Source: Hydractinia symbiolongicarpus (lineage: Eukaryota > Cnidaria > Hydrozoa > Anthoathecata > Hydractiniidae). From it: a DNA stretch of 64,000 nucleotides. Shown here one piece after another: positions 1-12,978 of this stretch. Within the stretch, counting starts at the first letter, position 1, and every line of letters begins with the position of its first letter. Location: the NCBI RefSeq assembly GCF_029227915.1, contig NC_079876.1:39663828-39727827 (forward strand). Direction: 5' to 3'. The notes beneath the pieces were generated by a model, which saw nothing but the letters and a program-made list of their open reading frames with translations, searched no databases and was not told where the DNA came from. A program made the position numbers and the translations under genes.

Positions 1-613
1 AGGGAGTAAACTCACTTCCCAAACGATTTTTTAAATTATTATTTCACCACTAAAGCCCATGAGACTTGTAGTTTTTAAAAATGTTTTCAATTTTGATGAG
101 ACGCTATGCAAAAGAAGTTTAATCGCCGGCAAACGAAAACCCGCGATTTCCCGTAAATCCCGGTCTCGGCCCGTATAGTCAAAAGTATACAAGGAAAGTA
201 CCCAGTGAGTAAACTCATTTCCCTAACGAATTTTTAAATTATTTTTTCACCACTAAAACGCATGAGACTTGTAGTTTTCAAAAATGTTTTCATTTTTGAT
301 GAGACGCTGAATAAAAGAAGTTTAATCGCCGGCAAACGAAAACCTGCGATTTCCCGTAAATCCCTGACTCGGCCCGTATAGTCAAAAGTATACAAAGAAA
401 GTACCCACGGTGTAAACTCATTTCCCGAACGATTTTTTAAATTATTTTTTCACAACCAAAACGCATGAGACTTGTATTTTCAAAAATGTTTTCATTTTTG
501 ATGAGACGCTGAATAAAAGAAGTTTAATCGCCGGCAAACGAAAACCTGCGATTTCCCGTAAATCCCGGACTCGGCCCGGATAGTCAAAAGTATACAAAAG
601 AAAGTACCAAGGA

Positions 614-1830
614 GTAAACTCATTTCCGAAACGATTTTTTAAATTATTATTTCACCACTAAAGCCCATGAGACTTGTAGTTTTTAAAAATGTTTTCATTT
701 GTGATGAGACGCTGAATAAAAGACGTTTAATCGCCGGCAAACGAAAACCTGCGATTTCCTGTAAATCCCGGACTCGGCCCGGATAGTCAAAAGTATACAA
801 AGAAAGTACCCAGGGAGTAAACTCATTTCACAAACGATTTTTTAAATTATTATTTCACCACTAAAACGCATGAGACTTGTAGTTTTTAAAAATGTTTTCA
901 TTTTTGATGAGACGCTGAATAAAAGAAGTTTAATCGCCGGCAAACGAAAACCTGCGATTTCCCGTAAATCCCGGACTTGGCCGGTATAGTCAAAAGTATA
1001 CAAAGAAAGTACCCAGGGAGTAAACTCATTTCCCAAACGATTTTTTAAATTATTATTTCACCACTAAAGCCCATGAGACTTGTAGTTTTTAAAAATGTTT
1101 TCAATTTTGATGAGACGCTGAATAAAAGAAGTTTAATCGCCGGCAAACGAAAACCTGCGATTTCCCGTAAATCCCGGACTCGGCCCGGATAGTCAAAAGT
1201 ATACAAAAGAAAGTACCAAGGAGTAAACTCATTTCCGAAACGATTTTTTAAATTATTATTTCACCACTAAAGCCCATGAGACTTGTAGTTTTTAAAAATG
1301 TTTTCATTTGTGATGAGACGCTGAATAAAAGAAGTTTAATCGCCGGCAAACGAAAACCTGCAATTTCCTGTAAATCCCGGACTCGGCCCGGATAGTCAAA
1401 AGTATACAAAGAAAGTACCCAGGGAGTAAACTCATTTCACAAACGATTTTTTAAATTATTATTTCACCACTAAAACGCATGAGACTTGTAGTTTTCAAAA
1501 ATGTTTTCATTTTTGATGAGACGCTGAATAAAAGAAGTTTAATCGCCGGCAAACGAAAACCTGCGATTTCCCGTAAATCCCGGACTTGGCCGGTATAGTC
1601 AAAAGTATACAAAGAAAGTACCCAGGGAGTAAACTCATTTCCCAAACGATTTTTTAAATTATTATTTCACCACTAAAGCCCATGAGACTTGTAGTTTTTA
1701 AAAATGTTTTCAATTTTGATGAGACGCTGAACAAAAGAAGTTTAATCGCCGGCAAACGAAAACCCGTGATTTCCAGTAAATCCCGGTCTCGGCCCGATAG
1801 TCAAAAGTATACAAGGAAAGTACCCAGTGA
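614..1830 (+). repeat. 3-monomer (609-bp) tandem duplication
   Basis: The monomers starting at 614 and 817 (ccgaaacg with catttgtgatgag, then cacaaacg) are repeated almost identically at 1223 and 1426, exactly 609 bp later. The monomer at 1020-1222 is a hybrid. It starts like the class-2 monomer (caattttgatgag), then switches near 1109-1120 to the gaataaaag form and ends with the rare linker aaaagaaagtaccaagg, which also ends the monomer at 411-613. The third monomer of the second copy (1629) carries the ordinary class-2 right half. This fits one out-of-register exchange of three monomers. Confidence 0.8.
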
Positions 1831-2844
1831 GTAAACTCATTTCCCTAACGAATTTTTAAATTATTTTTTCACCACTAAAACGCATGAGACTTGTAGTTTT
1901 CAAAAATGTTTTCATTTTTGATGAGACGCTGAATAAAAGAAGTTTAATCGCCGGCAAACGAAAACCTGCGATTTCCCGTAAATCCGGACTCGGCACGTAT
2001 AGTCAAAAGTATAAAAAGAAAGTACCCACGGTGTAAACTCATTTCTCGAACGATTTTTGAATTTATTTTTTCTCCACTAAAACGCATGAGACTTGTAGTT
2101 TTCAAAAATGTTTTCATTTTTGATGAGACGCTGAATAGAAGAATTTTAATGGCCGACAAACGAAAACCTGCGATTTCCCGTAAATCCCGGACTTGGCCTG
2201 TATAGTCAAAAGTATACAAAGAAAGTACCCAGGGAGTAAACTCATTTCCCAAACACTTTTTTAAATTATTATTTCACCACTAAAGCCCATGAGACTTGTA
2301 GTTTTTAAAAAAGTTTTCGTTTTTGATGAGACGCTGAATAAAAGAAGTTTAATCGCCGGCAAACGAAAACCCGCCATTTCCCGTAAATCCCGGACTCGGC
2401 CCGAATAGTCAAAAGTATACAAGGAAAGTACCCAGTGAGTAAACTCATTTCCCTAACGAATTTTTAAAATATTTTTTCACCACTAAAACGCATGAGACTT
2501 GTAGTTTTCAAAAATGTTTTCATTTGTGATGAGAGGCTGAATAAAAGAAGTTTAATCGCCGGCAAACGAAAACCTGCGATTTCCCGTAAATCCCGGACTC
2601 GGTTCGGATAGTCAAAAGTATACAAAGAAAGTACCCACGGTGTAAACTCATTTCCCGAACGATTTTTTAAATTATTTTTTCACCACTAAAACGCATGAGA
2701 CTTGTAGTTTTCAAAAGTGTTTTCATTTTTGATGAGACGCTGAATAAAAGAAGTTTAATCGCCGGCAAACGAAAACCTGCGATTTCCCGTAAATCCTGGA
2801 CTTGGCCGGTATAGTCAAAAGTATACAAAGAAAGTACCCAGGGA
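1426..2844 (+). repeat. Left-region 7-monomer higher-order repeat, reference copy
   Basis: Seven distinguishable monomers occur in order, starting at 1426, 1629, 1831, 2033, 2236, 2439 and 2642. Their markers are: (1) cacaaacg with ggacttggccgg; (2) caattttgatgag, gaacaaaag and a 2-base-shorter cggcccgatag; (3) ccctaacgaattttt; (4) ctcgaacg with gaatagaag; (5) cccaaaca with cccgccattt and gcccgaatag; (6) ccctaacgaattttt followed by aaaatatt, and catttgtgatgag; (7) cccgaacg after a cccacggtg linker. The next monomer at 2845 is class 1 again. The same order recurs from 7715, 9338, 11153 and 22717, so this is a real higher-order unit of about 1.42 kb. Confidence 0.85.
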
Positions 2845-4873
2845 GTAAACTCATTTCACAAACGATTTTTTAAATTATTATTTCACCACTAAAGCCCATG
2901 AGACTTGTAGTTTTCAAAAATGTTTTCATTTTTGATGAGACGCTGAATAAAAGAAGTTTAATCGCCGCAAACGAAAACCTGCGATTTCCCGTAAATCCCG
3001 GACATGGCCGGTATAGTCAAAAGTATACAAAGAAAGTACCCAGGGAGTAAACTCATTTCCCAAACGATTTTTTAAATTATTATTTCACCACTAAAGCCCA
3101 TGAGACTTGTAGTTTTTAAAAATGTTTTCAATTTTGATGAGACGCTGAACAAAAGAAGTTTAATCGCCGGCAAACGAAAACCCGTGATTTCCCGTAAATC
3201 CCGGTCTCGGCCCGATAGTCAAAAGTATACAAGGAAAGTACCCAGTGAGTAAACTCATTTCCCTAACGAATTTTTAAAGTATTTTTTCACCACTAAAACG
3301 CATGAGACTTGTAGTTTTCAAAAATGATTTCATTTTTGATGAGACGCTGAATAAAAGAAGTTTAATCGCCGGCAAACGAAAACCTGCGATTTCCCGTAAA
3401 TCCCGGACTCGGCCCGTATAGTCAAAAGTATAAAAAGAAAGTACCCACGGTGTAAACTCATTTCTCGAACGATTTTTTAATTTATTTTTTCACCACTAAA
3501 ACGCATGAGACTTGTAGTTTTCAAAAATGTTTTCATTTTTGATGAGACGCTGAATAGAAGAAGTTTAATCGCCGGCAAACGAAAACCTGCGATTTCCCGT
3601 AAATCCCGGACTTGGCCCGTATAGTCAAAAGTATACAAAGAAAGTACCCAGGGAGTAAACTCATTTCCCAAACAATTTTTTAAATTATTATTTCACCACT
3701 AAAGCCCATGAGACTTGTAGTTTTTAAAAATGTTTTCATTTTTGATGAGACGCTGAATAAAAGAAGTTTAATCGCCGGCAAACGAAAACCCGCCATTTCC
3801 CGTAAATCCCGGACTCGGCCCGAATAGTCAAAAGTATACAAAGAAAGTACCCACGGTGTAAACTCATTTCTCGAACGATTTTTTAAATTATTTTTTCACC
3901 ACTAAAACGCATGAGACTTGTAGTTTTCAAAAATGTTTTCATTTTTGATGAGACGCTGAATAAAAGAAGTTTAATCGCCGGCAAACGAAAACCTGCGATT
4001 TCCCGTAAATCCCGGACTCGGCCCGTATAGTCAAAAGTATACAAAGAAAGTACCCAGGGAGTAAACTCATTTCCCAAACGATTTTTTAAATTATTATTTC
4101 ACCACTAAAGCCCATGAGACTTGTAGTTTTTAAAACTGTTTTCATTTTTGATGAGACGCTGAATAAAAGAAGTTTAATCGCCGGCAAACGAAAACCCGCG
4201 ATTTCCCGTAAATCCCGGACTCGGCCCGTATAGTCAAAAGTATACAAGGAAAGTACCCAGTGAGTAAACTCATTTCCCGAACGAATTTTTAAATTATTTT
4301 TTCACCACTAAAACGCATGAGACTTGTAGTTTTCAGAAATGTTTTCATTTTTGATGAGACGCTTAATGAAAGTGGTTTAATCGCCGGCAAACGAAAACCC
4401 GCGATTTCCCGTAAATCCCGGGCTTGGCCCATATAGTCGAATGTATACAAAGAAAGTACCCTGTGAGTAAACTCATTTCCAAAACGATTTTTTAAATTAT
4501 CTTTTCACCACTAAAACGCTTGAGACTTGTAGTTTTCAAAAATGTTTTCATTTTTGATGAGACGCTGAATAAAAGAAGTTTAATCGCCGGCAAACGAAAA
4601 CCCACCATTTCCCGTAAACCTCGGACTCGGCCCGAATAGTCAAAAGTATACAAAGAAAGTACCCAGGGAGTAAACTCATTTCCCGAACGATTTTTTAAAT
4701 TATTTTTTCACCACTAAAACGCATGAGACTTGTAGTTTTCAAAAATGTTTTCATTTTTGATGAGACGCTGAATAAAAAAGGTTTAATCGCCGGCAAACGA
4801 AAAACCTGCAATTTCCCGTAAATCCCGGACTCGGCCCGTATAGTCAAAAGTATACAAAGAAAGTACCCGGGGT
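2845..4873 (+). repeat. Partial 7-monomer unit grading into the next block
   Basis: From 2845 the class 1-5 order of the left 7-monomer unit is followed to about 3.85 kb: cacaaacg, the gaacaaaag monomer with cggcccgatag near 3.2 kb, ccctaacg, the gaatagaag monomer near 3.55 kb, and cccaaaca near 3.67 kb. From about 3.86 kb the series is replaced by monomers of other classes: ctcgaacg with cggcccgtatag, then a caaggaaag/cagtgag monomer, then one with cttaatgaaagtgg and gtcgaatg, then one with atcttttcacc and cgcttgag. No gene or foreign sequence is present. Confidence 0.7.
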
Positions 4874-7105
4874 GTAAACTCATTTCTCGAACGATTTTTA
4901 AATTATTATTTCACCACTAAAGCCCATGAGACTTGTAGTTTTTAAAAATGTTTTCATTTTTGATGAGACGCTGAATAAAAGAAGTTTAATCGCCGGCAAA
5001 CGAAAACCCGCCATTTCCCGTAAATCCCGGACTCGGCCCGAATAGTCAAAAGTATACAAAGAAAGTACCCACGGTGTAAACTCATTTCCCGAACGAATTT
5101 TTAAATTATTTTTTCACCACTAAAACGCATGAGACTTGTAGTTTTCAGAAATGTTTTCATTTTTGATGAGACGCTTAATGAAAGTGGTTTAATCGCCGGC
5201 AAACGAAAACCGGCGATTTCCCGTAAATCCCGGGCTTGGCCCATATAGTCGAATGTATACAAAGAAAGTACCCTGTGAGTAAACTCATTTCCAAAACGAT
5301 TTTTTAAATTATCTTTTCACCACTAAAACGCTTGAGACTTGTAGTTTTCAAAAATGTTTTCATTTTTGATGAGACGCTGAATAAAAGAAGTTTAATCGCC
5401 GGCAAACGAAAACCCGCCATTTCCCGTAAACCTCGGACTCGGCCCGAATAGTCAAAAGTATACAAAGAAAGTACCCAGGGAGTAAACTCATTTCCCGAAC
5501 GATTTTTTAAATTATTTTTTCACCACTAAAACGCATGAGACTTGTAGTTTTTAAAAATGTTTTCATTTTTGATGAGACGCTTAATAAAAGAGGTTTAATC
5601 GCCGGCAAACGAAATCCCGCGACTTCCCGTAAATCCCGGGCTTGGCCCGTATAGTCGAATGTATACAAAGAAAGTACCCAGGGAGTAAACTCATTTCCCG
5701 AACGATTTTTTAAATTATTTTTGCACCACTAAAACGCATGAGACTTGTAGTTTTCAAAAATGTTTTCATTTTTGATGAGACGCTGAATAAAAGAAGTTTA
5801 ATCGCCGGCAAACGAAAACCCACCATTTCCCGTAAACCTCGGACTCGGCCCGAATAGTCAAAAGTATACAAAGAAAGTACCCAGGGAGTAAACTCATTTC
5901 CCGAACGATTTTTTAAATTATTTTTTCACCACTAAAACGCATGAGACTTGTAGTTTTCAAAAATGTTTTCATTTTTGATGAGACGCTGAATAAAAAAGGT
6001 TTAATCGCCGGCAAACGAAAAACCTGCGATTTCCCGTAAATCCCGGACTCGGCCCGTATAGTCAAAAGTATACAAAGAAAGTACCCGGGGTGTAAACTCA
6101 TTTCCCGAACGATTTTTAAATTATTATTTCACCACTAAAGCCCATGAGACTTGTAGTTTTTAAAAATGTTTTCATTTTTGATGAGACGCTGAATAAAAGA
6201 AGTTTAATCGCCGGCAAACGAAAACCCGCCATTTCCCGTAAATCCCGGACTCGGCCCGAATAGTCAAAAGTATACAAAGAAAGTACCCACGGTGTAAACT
6301 CATTTCCCGAACGAATTTTTAAATTATTTTTTCACCACTAAAACGCATGAGACTTGTAGTTTTCAGAAATGTTTTCATTTTTGATGAGACGCTTAATAAA
6401 AGTGGTTTAATCGCCGGCGAACGAAAACCGGCGATTTCCCGTAAATCCCGGGCTTGGCCCATATAGTCGAATGTATACAAAGAAAGTACCCTGTGAGTAA
6501 ACTCATTTCCAAAACGATTTTTTAAATTATCTTTTCACCACTAAAACGCTTGAGACTTGTAGTTTTCAAAAATGTTTTCATTTTTGATGAGACGCTGAAT
6601 AAAAGAAGTTTAATCGCCGGCAAACGAAAACCCGCCATTTCCCGTAAACCTCGGACTCGGCCCGAATAGTCAAAAGTATACAAAGAAAGTACCCAGGGAG
6701 TAAACTCATTTCCCGAACGATTTTTTAAATTATTTTTTCACCACTAAAACGCATGAGACTTGTAGTTTTTAAAAATGTTTTCATTTTTGATGAGACGCTT
6801 AATAAAAGAGGTTTAATCGCCGGCAAACGAAATCCCGCGACTTCCCGTAAATCCCGGGCTTGGCCCGTATAGTCGAATGTATACAAAGAAAGTACCCAGG
6901 GAGTAAACTCATTTCCCGAACGATTTTTTAAATTATTTTTTCACCACTAAAACGCATGAGACTTGTAGTTTTCAAAAATGTTTTCATTTTTGATGAGACG
7001 CTGAATAAAAGAAGTTTAATCGCCGGCAAACGAAAACCCGCCATTTCCCGTAAACCCCGGACTCGGCCCGAATAGTCAAAAGTATACAAAGAAAGTACCC
7101 AGGGA
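4874..7105 (+). repeat. 6-monomer block (1,218 bp) duplicated in tandem, second copy shortened
   Basis: The monomer starting at 4874 (after a cccggggtg linker, with a five-T cgatttttaaa run and aaagcccatg) recurs at 6092, 1,218 bp later. The following monomers recur in the same order: cttaatgaaagtgg with aaaaccggcg; atcttttcacc with cgcttgag; aaatcccgcgactt; and a gaataaaagaag monomer. The sixth monomer of copy 1 has aaaaaagg followed by gaaaaacctgcg. It has no counterpart at the end of copy 2, where a left-region monomer (caattttgatgag, gctatacaaaag) begins at 7106. Copy 2 therefore holds five of the six monomers. Confidence 0.8.
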
Positions 7106-7714
7106 GTAAACTCATTTCCGAAACGATTTTTTAAATTATTATTTCACCACTAAAGCCCATGAGACTTGTAGTTTTTAAAAATGTTTTCAATTTTGATGAG
7201 ACGCTATACAAAAGAAGTTTAATCACCGGCAAACGAAAACCCGCGATTTCCCGTAAATCCCGGTCTCGACCCGTATAGTCAAAAGTATACAAGGAAAGTA
7301 CCCAGTGAGTAAACTCATTTCCCTAACGAATTTTTAAAATATTTTTTCACCACTAAAACGCATGAGACTTGTAGTTTTCAAAAATGTTTTCATTTGTGAT
7401 GAGACGCTGAATAAAAGAAGTTTAATCGCCGGCAAACGAAAACCTGCGATTTCCCGTAAATCCCGGACTCGGCCCGGATAGTCAAAAGTATACAAAGAAA
7501 GTACCCACGGTGTAAACTCATTTCCCGAACGATTTTTTAAATTATTTTTTCACCACTAAAACGCATGAGACTTGTAGTTTTCAAAAATGTTTTCATTTTT
7601 GATGAGACGCTGAATAAAAGAAGTTTAATCGCCGGCAAACGAAAACCTGCGATTTCCCGTAAATCCCGGACTTGGCCGGTATAGTCAAAAGTATACAAAG
7701 AAAGTACCCAGGGA
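7106..7714 (+). repeat. Three monomers matching the window's first three
   Basis: The monomer at 7106 has the unusual gctatacaaaag after caattttgatgag. The first monomer of the window has gctatgcaaaag in the same place, and no other monomer in the window shows this form. The next two monomers also match in class: ccctaacgaattttt, then cccgaacg after a cccacggtg linker. The offset is about 7,100 bp, or 35 monomers. The block leads into the 7-monomer series at 7715, as the window start leads into the one at 817-1426. Confidence 0.65.
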
Positions 7715-9337
7715 GTAAACTCATTTCACAAACGATTTTTTAAATTATTATTTCACCACTAAAGCCCATGAGACTTGTAGTTTTCAAAAATGTTTTCATT
7801 TTTGATGAGACGCTAAATAAAAGAAGTTTAATCGCCGGCAAACGAAAACCTGCGATTTCCCGTAAATCCCGGACTTGGCCGGTATAGTCAAAAGTATACA
7901 AAGAAAGTACCCAGGGAGTAAACTCATTTCCCAAACGATTTTTTAAATTATTATTTCACCACTAAAGCCCATGAGACTTGTAGTTTTTAAAAATGTTTTC
8001 AATTTTGATGAGACGCTGAACAAAAGAAGTTTAATCGCCGGCAAACGAAAACCCGTGATTTCCCGTAAATCCCGGTCTCGGCCCGATAGTCAAAAGTATA
8101 CAAGGAAAGTACCCAGTGAGTAAACTCATTTCCCTAACGAATTTTTAAATTATTTTTTCACCACTAAAACGCATGAGACTTGTAGTTTTCAAAAATGTTT
8201 TCATTTTTGATGAGACGCTGAATAAAAGAAGTTTAATCGCCGGCAAACGAAAACCTGCGATTTCCCGTAAATCCCGGACTCGGCCCGTATAGTCAAAAGT
8301 ATAAAAAGAAAGTACCCACGGTGTAAACTCATTTCTCGAACGATTTTTTAATTTATTTTTTCACCACTAAAACGCATGAGACTTGTAGTTTTCAAAAATG
8401 TTTTCATTTTTGATGAGACGCTGAATAGAAGAAGTTTAATCGCCGGCAAACGAAAACCTGCGATTTCCCGTAAATCCCGGACTTGGCCCGTATAGTCAAA
8501 AGTATACAAAGAAAGTACCCAGGGAGTAAACTCATTTCTCGAACGATTTTTTAATTTATTTTTTCACCACTAAAACGCATGAGACTTGTAGTTTTCAAAA
8601 ATGTTTTCATTTTTGATGAGACGCTGAATAGAAGAAGTTTAATCGCCGGCAAACGAAAACCTGCGATTTCCCGTAAATCCCGGACTTGGCCCGTATAGTC
8701 AAAAGTATACAAAGAAAGTACCCAGGGAGTAAACTCATTTCCCAAACAATTTTTTAAATTATTATTTCACCACTAAAGCCCATGAGACTTGTATTTTTTA
8801 AAAATGTTTTCATTTTTGATGAGACGCTGAATAAAAGAAGTTTAATCGCCGGCAAACGAAAACCCGCCATTTCCCGTAAATCCCGGACTCGGCCCGAATA
8901 GTCAAAAGTATACAAGGAAAGTACCCAGTGAGTAAACTCATTTCCCTAACGAATTTTTAAAATATTTTTTCACCACTAAAACGCATGAGACTTGTAGTTT
9001 TCAAAAATGTTTTCATTTGTGATGAGACGCTGAATAAAAGAAGTTTAATCGCCGGCAAACGAAAACCTGCGATTTCCCGTAAATCCCGGACTCGGCCCGG
9101 ATAGTCAAAAGTATACAAAGAAAGTACCCACGGTGTAAACTCATTTCCCAAACGATTTTTTAAATTATTTTTTCACCACTAAAACGCATGAGACTTGTAG
9201 TTTTCAAAAATGTTTTCATTTTTGATGAGACGCTGAATAAAAGAAGTTTAATCGCCGGCAAACGAAAACCTGCGATTTCCCGTAAATCCCGGACTTGGCC
9301 GGTATAGTCAAAAGTATACAAAGAAAGTACCCAGGGA
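7715..9337 (+). repeat. 8-monomer version of the left HOR (one monomer duplicated)
   Basis: The block runs through classes 1-7 of the left unit but contains class 4 (ctcgaacg, gaatagaag) twice in a row, at 8323-8525 and 8526-8728. The unit is therefore 1,623 bp long, eight monomers. The two adjacent class-4 copies look identical apart from their preceding linkers (cccacggtg before the first, cccagggag before the second). Confidence 0.8.
8323..8728 (+). repeat. Adjacent single-monomer duplication
   Basis: Two neighbouring monomers (8323-8525 and 8526-8728) both carry ctcgaacg, the tttaatttatttt form of the AT block, gaatagaag and ggacttggcccg. Elsewhere neighbouring monomers nearly always belong to different classes, so this is a local one-unit duplication. 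In the reference left unit this class occurs once. Confidence 0.8.
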
Positions 9338-11152
9338 GTAAACTCATTTCACAAACGATTTTTTAAATTATTTTTTCACCACTAAAGCCCATGAGACTTG
9401 TAGTTTTTAAAAATGTTTTCATTTTTGATGAGACGCTGAATAAAAGAAGTTTAATCGCCGGCAAACGAAAACCTGCGATTTCCCGTAAATCCCGGACTTG
9501 GCCGGTATAGTCAAAAGTATACAAAGAAAGTACCCAGGGAGTAAACTCATTTCCCAAACGATTTTTTAAATTATTATTTCACCACTAAAGCCCATGAGAC
9601 TTGTAGTTTTTAAAAATGTTTTCAATTTTGATGAGACGCTGAACAAAAGAAGTTTAATCGCCGGCAAACGAAAACCCGTGATTTCCCGTAAATCCCGGTC
9701 TCGGCCCGATAGTCAAAAGTATACAAGGAAAGTACCCAGTGAGTAAACTCATTTCCCTAACGAATTTTTAAATTATTTTTTCACCACTAAAACGCATGAG
9801 ACTTGTAGTTTTCAAAAATGTTTTCATTTTTGATGAGAAGCTGAATAAAAGAAGTTTAATCGCCGGCAAACGAAAACCTGCGATTTCCCGTAAATCCCGG
9901 ACTCGGCCCGTATAGTCAAAAGTATAAAAAGAAAGTACCCACGGTGTAAACTCATTTCTCGAACGATTTTTTAATTTATTTTTTCACCACTAAAACGCAT
10001 GAGACTTGTAGTTTTCAAAAATGTTTTCATTTTTGATGAGACGCTGAATAGAAGAAGTTTAATCGCCGGCAAACGAAAACCTGCGATTTCCCGTAAATCC
10101 CGGACTCGGCCCGTATAGTAAAGAATGTACCCGGGATGTAAACTCATTTCCCGAACGATTTTTTAAATTATTATTTCACCACTAAAACCCATGAGACTTA
10201 TAGTTTTTAAAAATGTTTTCATTTTTGATGAGACGCCTAATAAAAGAAGTTTAATCACCGGCAAACGAAAACCCGCCATTTCCCGTAAACCACGGACTCG
10301 GCCCGTATAGTCAAAAGTATACAAAGAAAGTACCCAGGGAGTAAACTCATTTCTCGAACGATTTTTTAATTTATTTTTTCACCACTAAAACGCATGAGAC
10401 TTGTAGTTTTCAAAAATGTTTTCATTTTTGATGAGACGCTGAATAGAAGAAGTTTAATCGCCGGCAAACGAAAACCTGCGATTTCCCGTAAATCCCGGAC
10501 TTGACCCGTATAGTCAAAAGTATACAAAGAAAGTACCCAGGGAGTAAACTCATTTCCCAAACAATTTTTTAAATTATTATTTCACCACTAAAGCCCATGA
10601 GACTTGTATTTTTTAAAAATGTTTTCATTTTTGATGAGACGCTGAATAAAAGAAGTTTAATCGCCGGCAAACGAAAACCCGCCATTTCCCGTAAATCCCG
10701 GACTCGGCCCGAATAGTCAAAAGTATACAAGGAAAGTACCCAGTGAGTAAACTCATTTCCCTAACGAATTTTTAAAATATTTTTTCACCACTAAAACGCA
10801 TGAGACTTGTAGTTTTCAAAAATGTTTTCATTTGTGATGAGACGCTGAATAAAAGAAGTTTAATCGCCAGCAAACGAAAAGCTGCGATTTCCCGTAAATC
10901 CCGGACTCAGCCCGGATAGTCAAAAGTATACAAAGAAAGTACCCACGGTGTAAACTCATTTCCCGAACGATTTTTTAAATTATTTTTTCACCACTAAAAC
11001 GCATGAGACTTGTAGTTTTCAAAAATGTTTTCATTTTTGATGAGACGCTGAATAAAAGAAGTTTAATCGCCGGCAAACGAAAACCTGCGATTTCCCGTAA
11101 ATCCCGGACTTGGCCGGTATAGTCAAAAGTATACAAAGAAAGTACCCAGGGA
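9338..11152 (+). repeat. 9-monomer version of the left HOR
   Basis: The class order 1-7 is followed but with two extra monomers. After the class-4 monomer at 9946 comes an atypical one (10138-10340) with cccatgagacttatag and gcctaataaaag, then class 4 again at 10341, then classes 5-7. Total length is 1,815 bp because one monomer is only 192 bp. The second class-4 monomer at 10341 is also where the similarity to the 21.9-33 kb segment begins. Confidence 0.75.
9946..10137 (+). repeat. Short monomer (192 bp) with an 11-12 base internal deletion
   Basis: Between cggcccgtatag and the gtacccggg linker the usual run tcaaaagtatacaaagaaa is reduced to taaagaat (around 10119-10126). This removes the gtatac palindrome and shortens the monomer by about 11 bp. 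It is the clearest departure from the 202-204 bp spacing I saw. It is not carried into the duplicated segment that starts at 10341. Confidence 0.85.
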
Positions 11153-12978
11153 GTAAACTCATTTCACAAACGATTTTTTAAATTATTATTTCACCACTAA
11201 AGCCCATGAGACTTGTAGTTTTCAAAAATGTTTTCATTTTTGATGAGACGCTGAATAAAAGAAGTTTAATCGCCGGCAAACGAAAACCTGCAATTTCCCG
11301 TAAATCCCGGACTTGGCCGGTATAGTCAAAAGTATACAAAGAAAGTACCCAGGGAGTAAACTCATTTCCCAAACGATTTTTTAAATTATTATTTCACCAC
11401 TAAAGCCCATGAGACTTGTAGTTTTTAAAAATGTTTTCAATTTTGATGAGACGCTGAACAAAAGAAGTTTAATCGCCGGCAAACGAAAACCCGTGATTTC
11501 CCGTAAATCCCGGTCTCGGCCCGATAGTCAAAAGTATACAAGGAAAGTACCCAGTGAGTAAACTCATTTCCCTAACGAATTTTTAAATTATTTTTTCACC
11601 ACTAAAACGCATGAGACTTGTAGTTTTCAAAAATGTTTTCATTTTTGATGAGACGCTGAATAAAAGAAGTTTAATCGCCGGCAAACGAAAACCTGCGATT
11701 TCCCGTAAATCCCGGACTCGGCCCGTATAGTCAAAAGTATAAAAAGAAAGTACCCACGGTGTAAACTCATTTCTCGAACGATTTTTTAATTTATTTTTTC
11801 ACCACTAAAACGCATGAGACTTGTAGTTTTCAAAAATGTTTTCATTTTTGATGAGACGCTGAATAGAAGAAGTTTAATCGCCGGCAAACGAAAACCTGCG
11901 ATTTCCCGTAAATCCCGGACTTGGCCCGTATAGTCAAAAGTATACAAAGAAAGTACCCAGGGAGTAAACTCATTTCCCAAACAATTTTTTAAATTATTAT
12001 TTCACCACTAAAACCCATGAGACTTGTAGTTTTTAAAAATGTTTTCATTTTTGATGAGACGCTGAATAAAAGAAGTTTAATCGCCGGCAAACGAAAACCC
12101 GCCATTTCCCGTAAATCCCAGACTCGGCCCGAATAGTCAAAAGTATACAAAGAAAGTACCCACGGTGTAAACTCATTTCTCGAACGATTTTTTAAATTAT
12201 TTTTTCACCACTAAAACGCATGAGACTTGTAGTTTTCAAAAATGTTTTCATTTTTGATGAGACGCTGAATAAAAGAAGTTTAATCGCCGGCAAACGAAAA
12301 CCTGCGATTTCCCGTAAATCCCGGACTCGGCCCGTATAGTCACAAGTATACAAAGAAAGTACCCAGGGAGTAAACTCATTTCCCAAACGATTTTTTAAAT
12401 TATTATTTCACCACTAAAGCCCGTGAGACTTGTAGTTTTTAAAAATGTTTTCATTTTTGATGAGATGCTGAATAAAAGAAGTTTAATCGCCGGCAAACGA
12501 AAACCCGCGATTTCCCGTAAATCCCGGACTCGGCCCGTATAGTCAAAAGTATACAAGGAAAGTACCCAGTGAGTAAACTCATTTCCCGAACGAATTTTTA
12601 AATTATTTTTTCACCACTAAAACGCATGAGACTTGTAGTTTTCAGAAATGTTTTCATTTTTGATGAGACGCTTAATGAAAGTGGTTTAATCGCCGGCAAA
12701 CGAAAACCCGCGATTTCCCGTAAATCCCGGGCTTGGCCCATATAGTCGAATGTATACAAAGAAAGTACACTGTGAGTAAACTCATTTCCAAAACGATTTT
12801 TTAAATTATCTTTTCACCACTAAAACGCTTGAGACTTGTAGTTTTCAAAAATGTTTTCATTTTTGATGAGATGCTGAATAAAAGAAGTTTAATCGCCGGC
12901 AAACGAAAACCCGCCATTTCCCGTAAACCCCGGACTCGGCCCGAATAGTCAAAAGTATACAAAGAAAGTACCCAGGGA

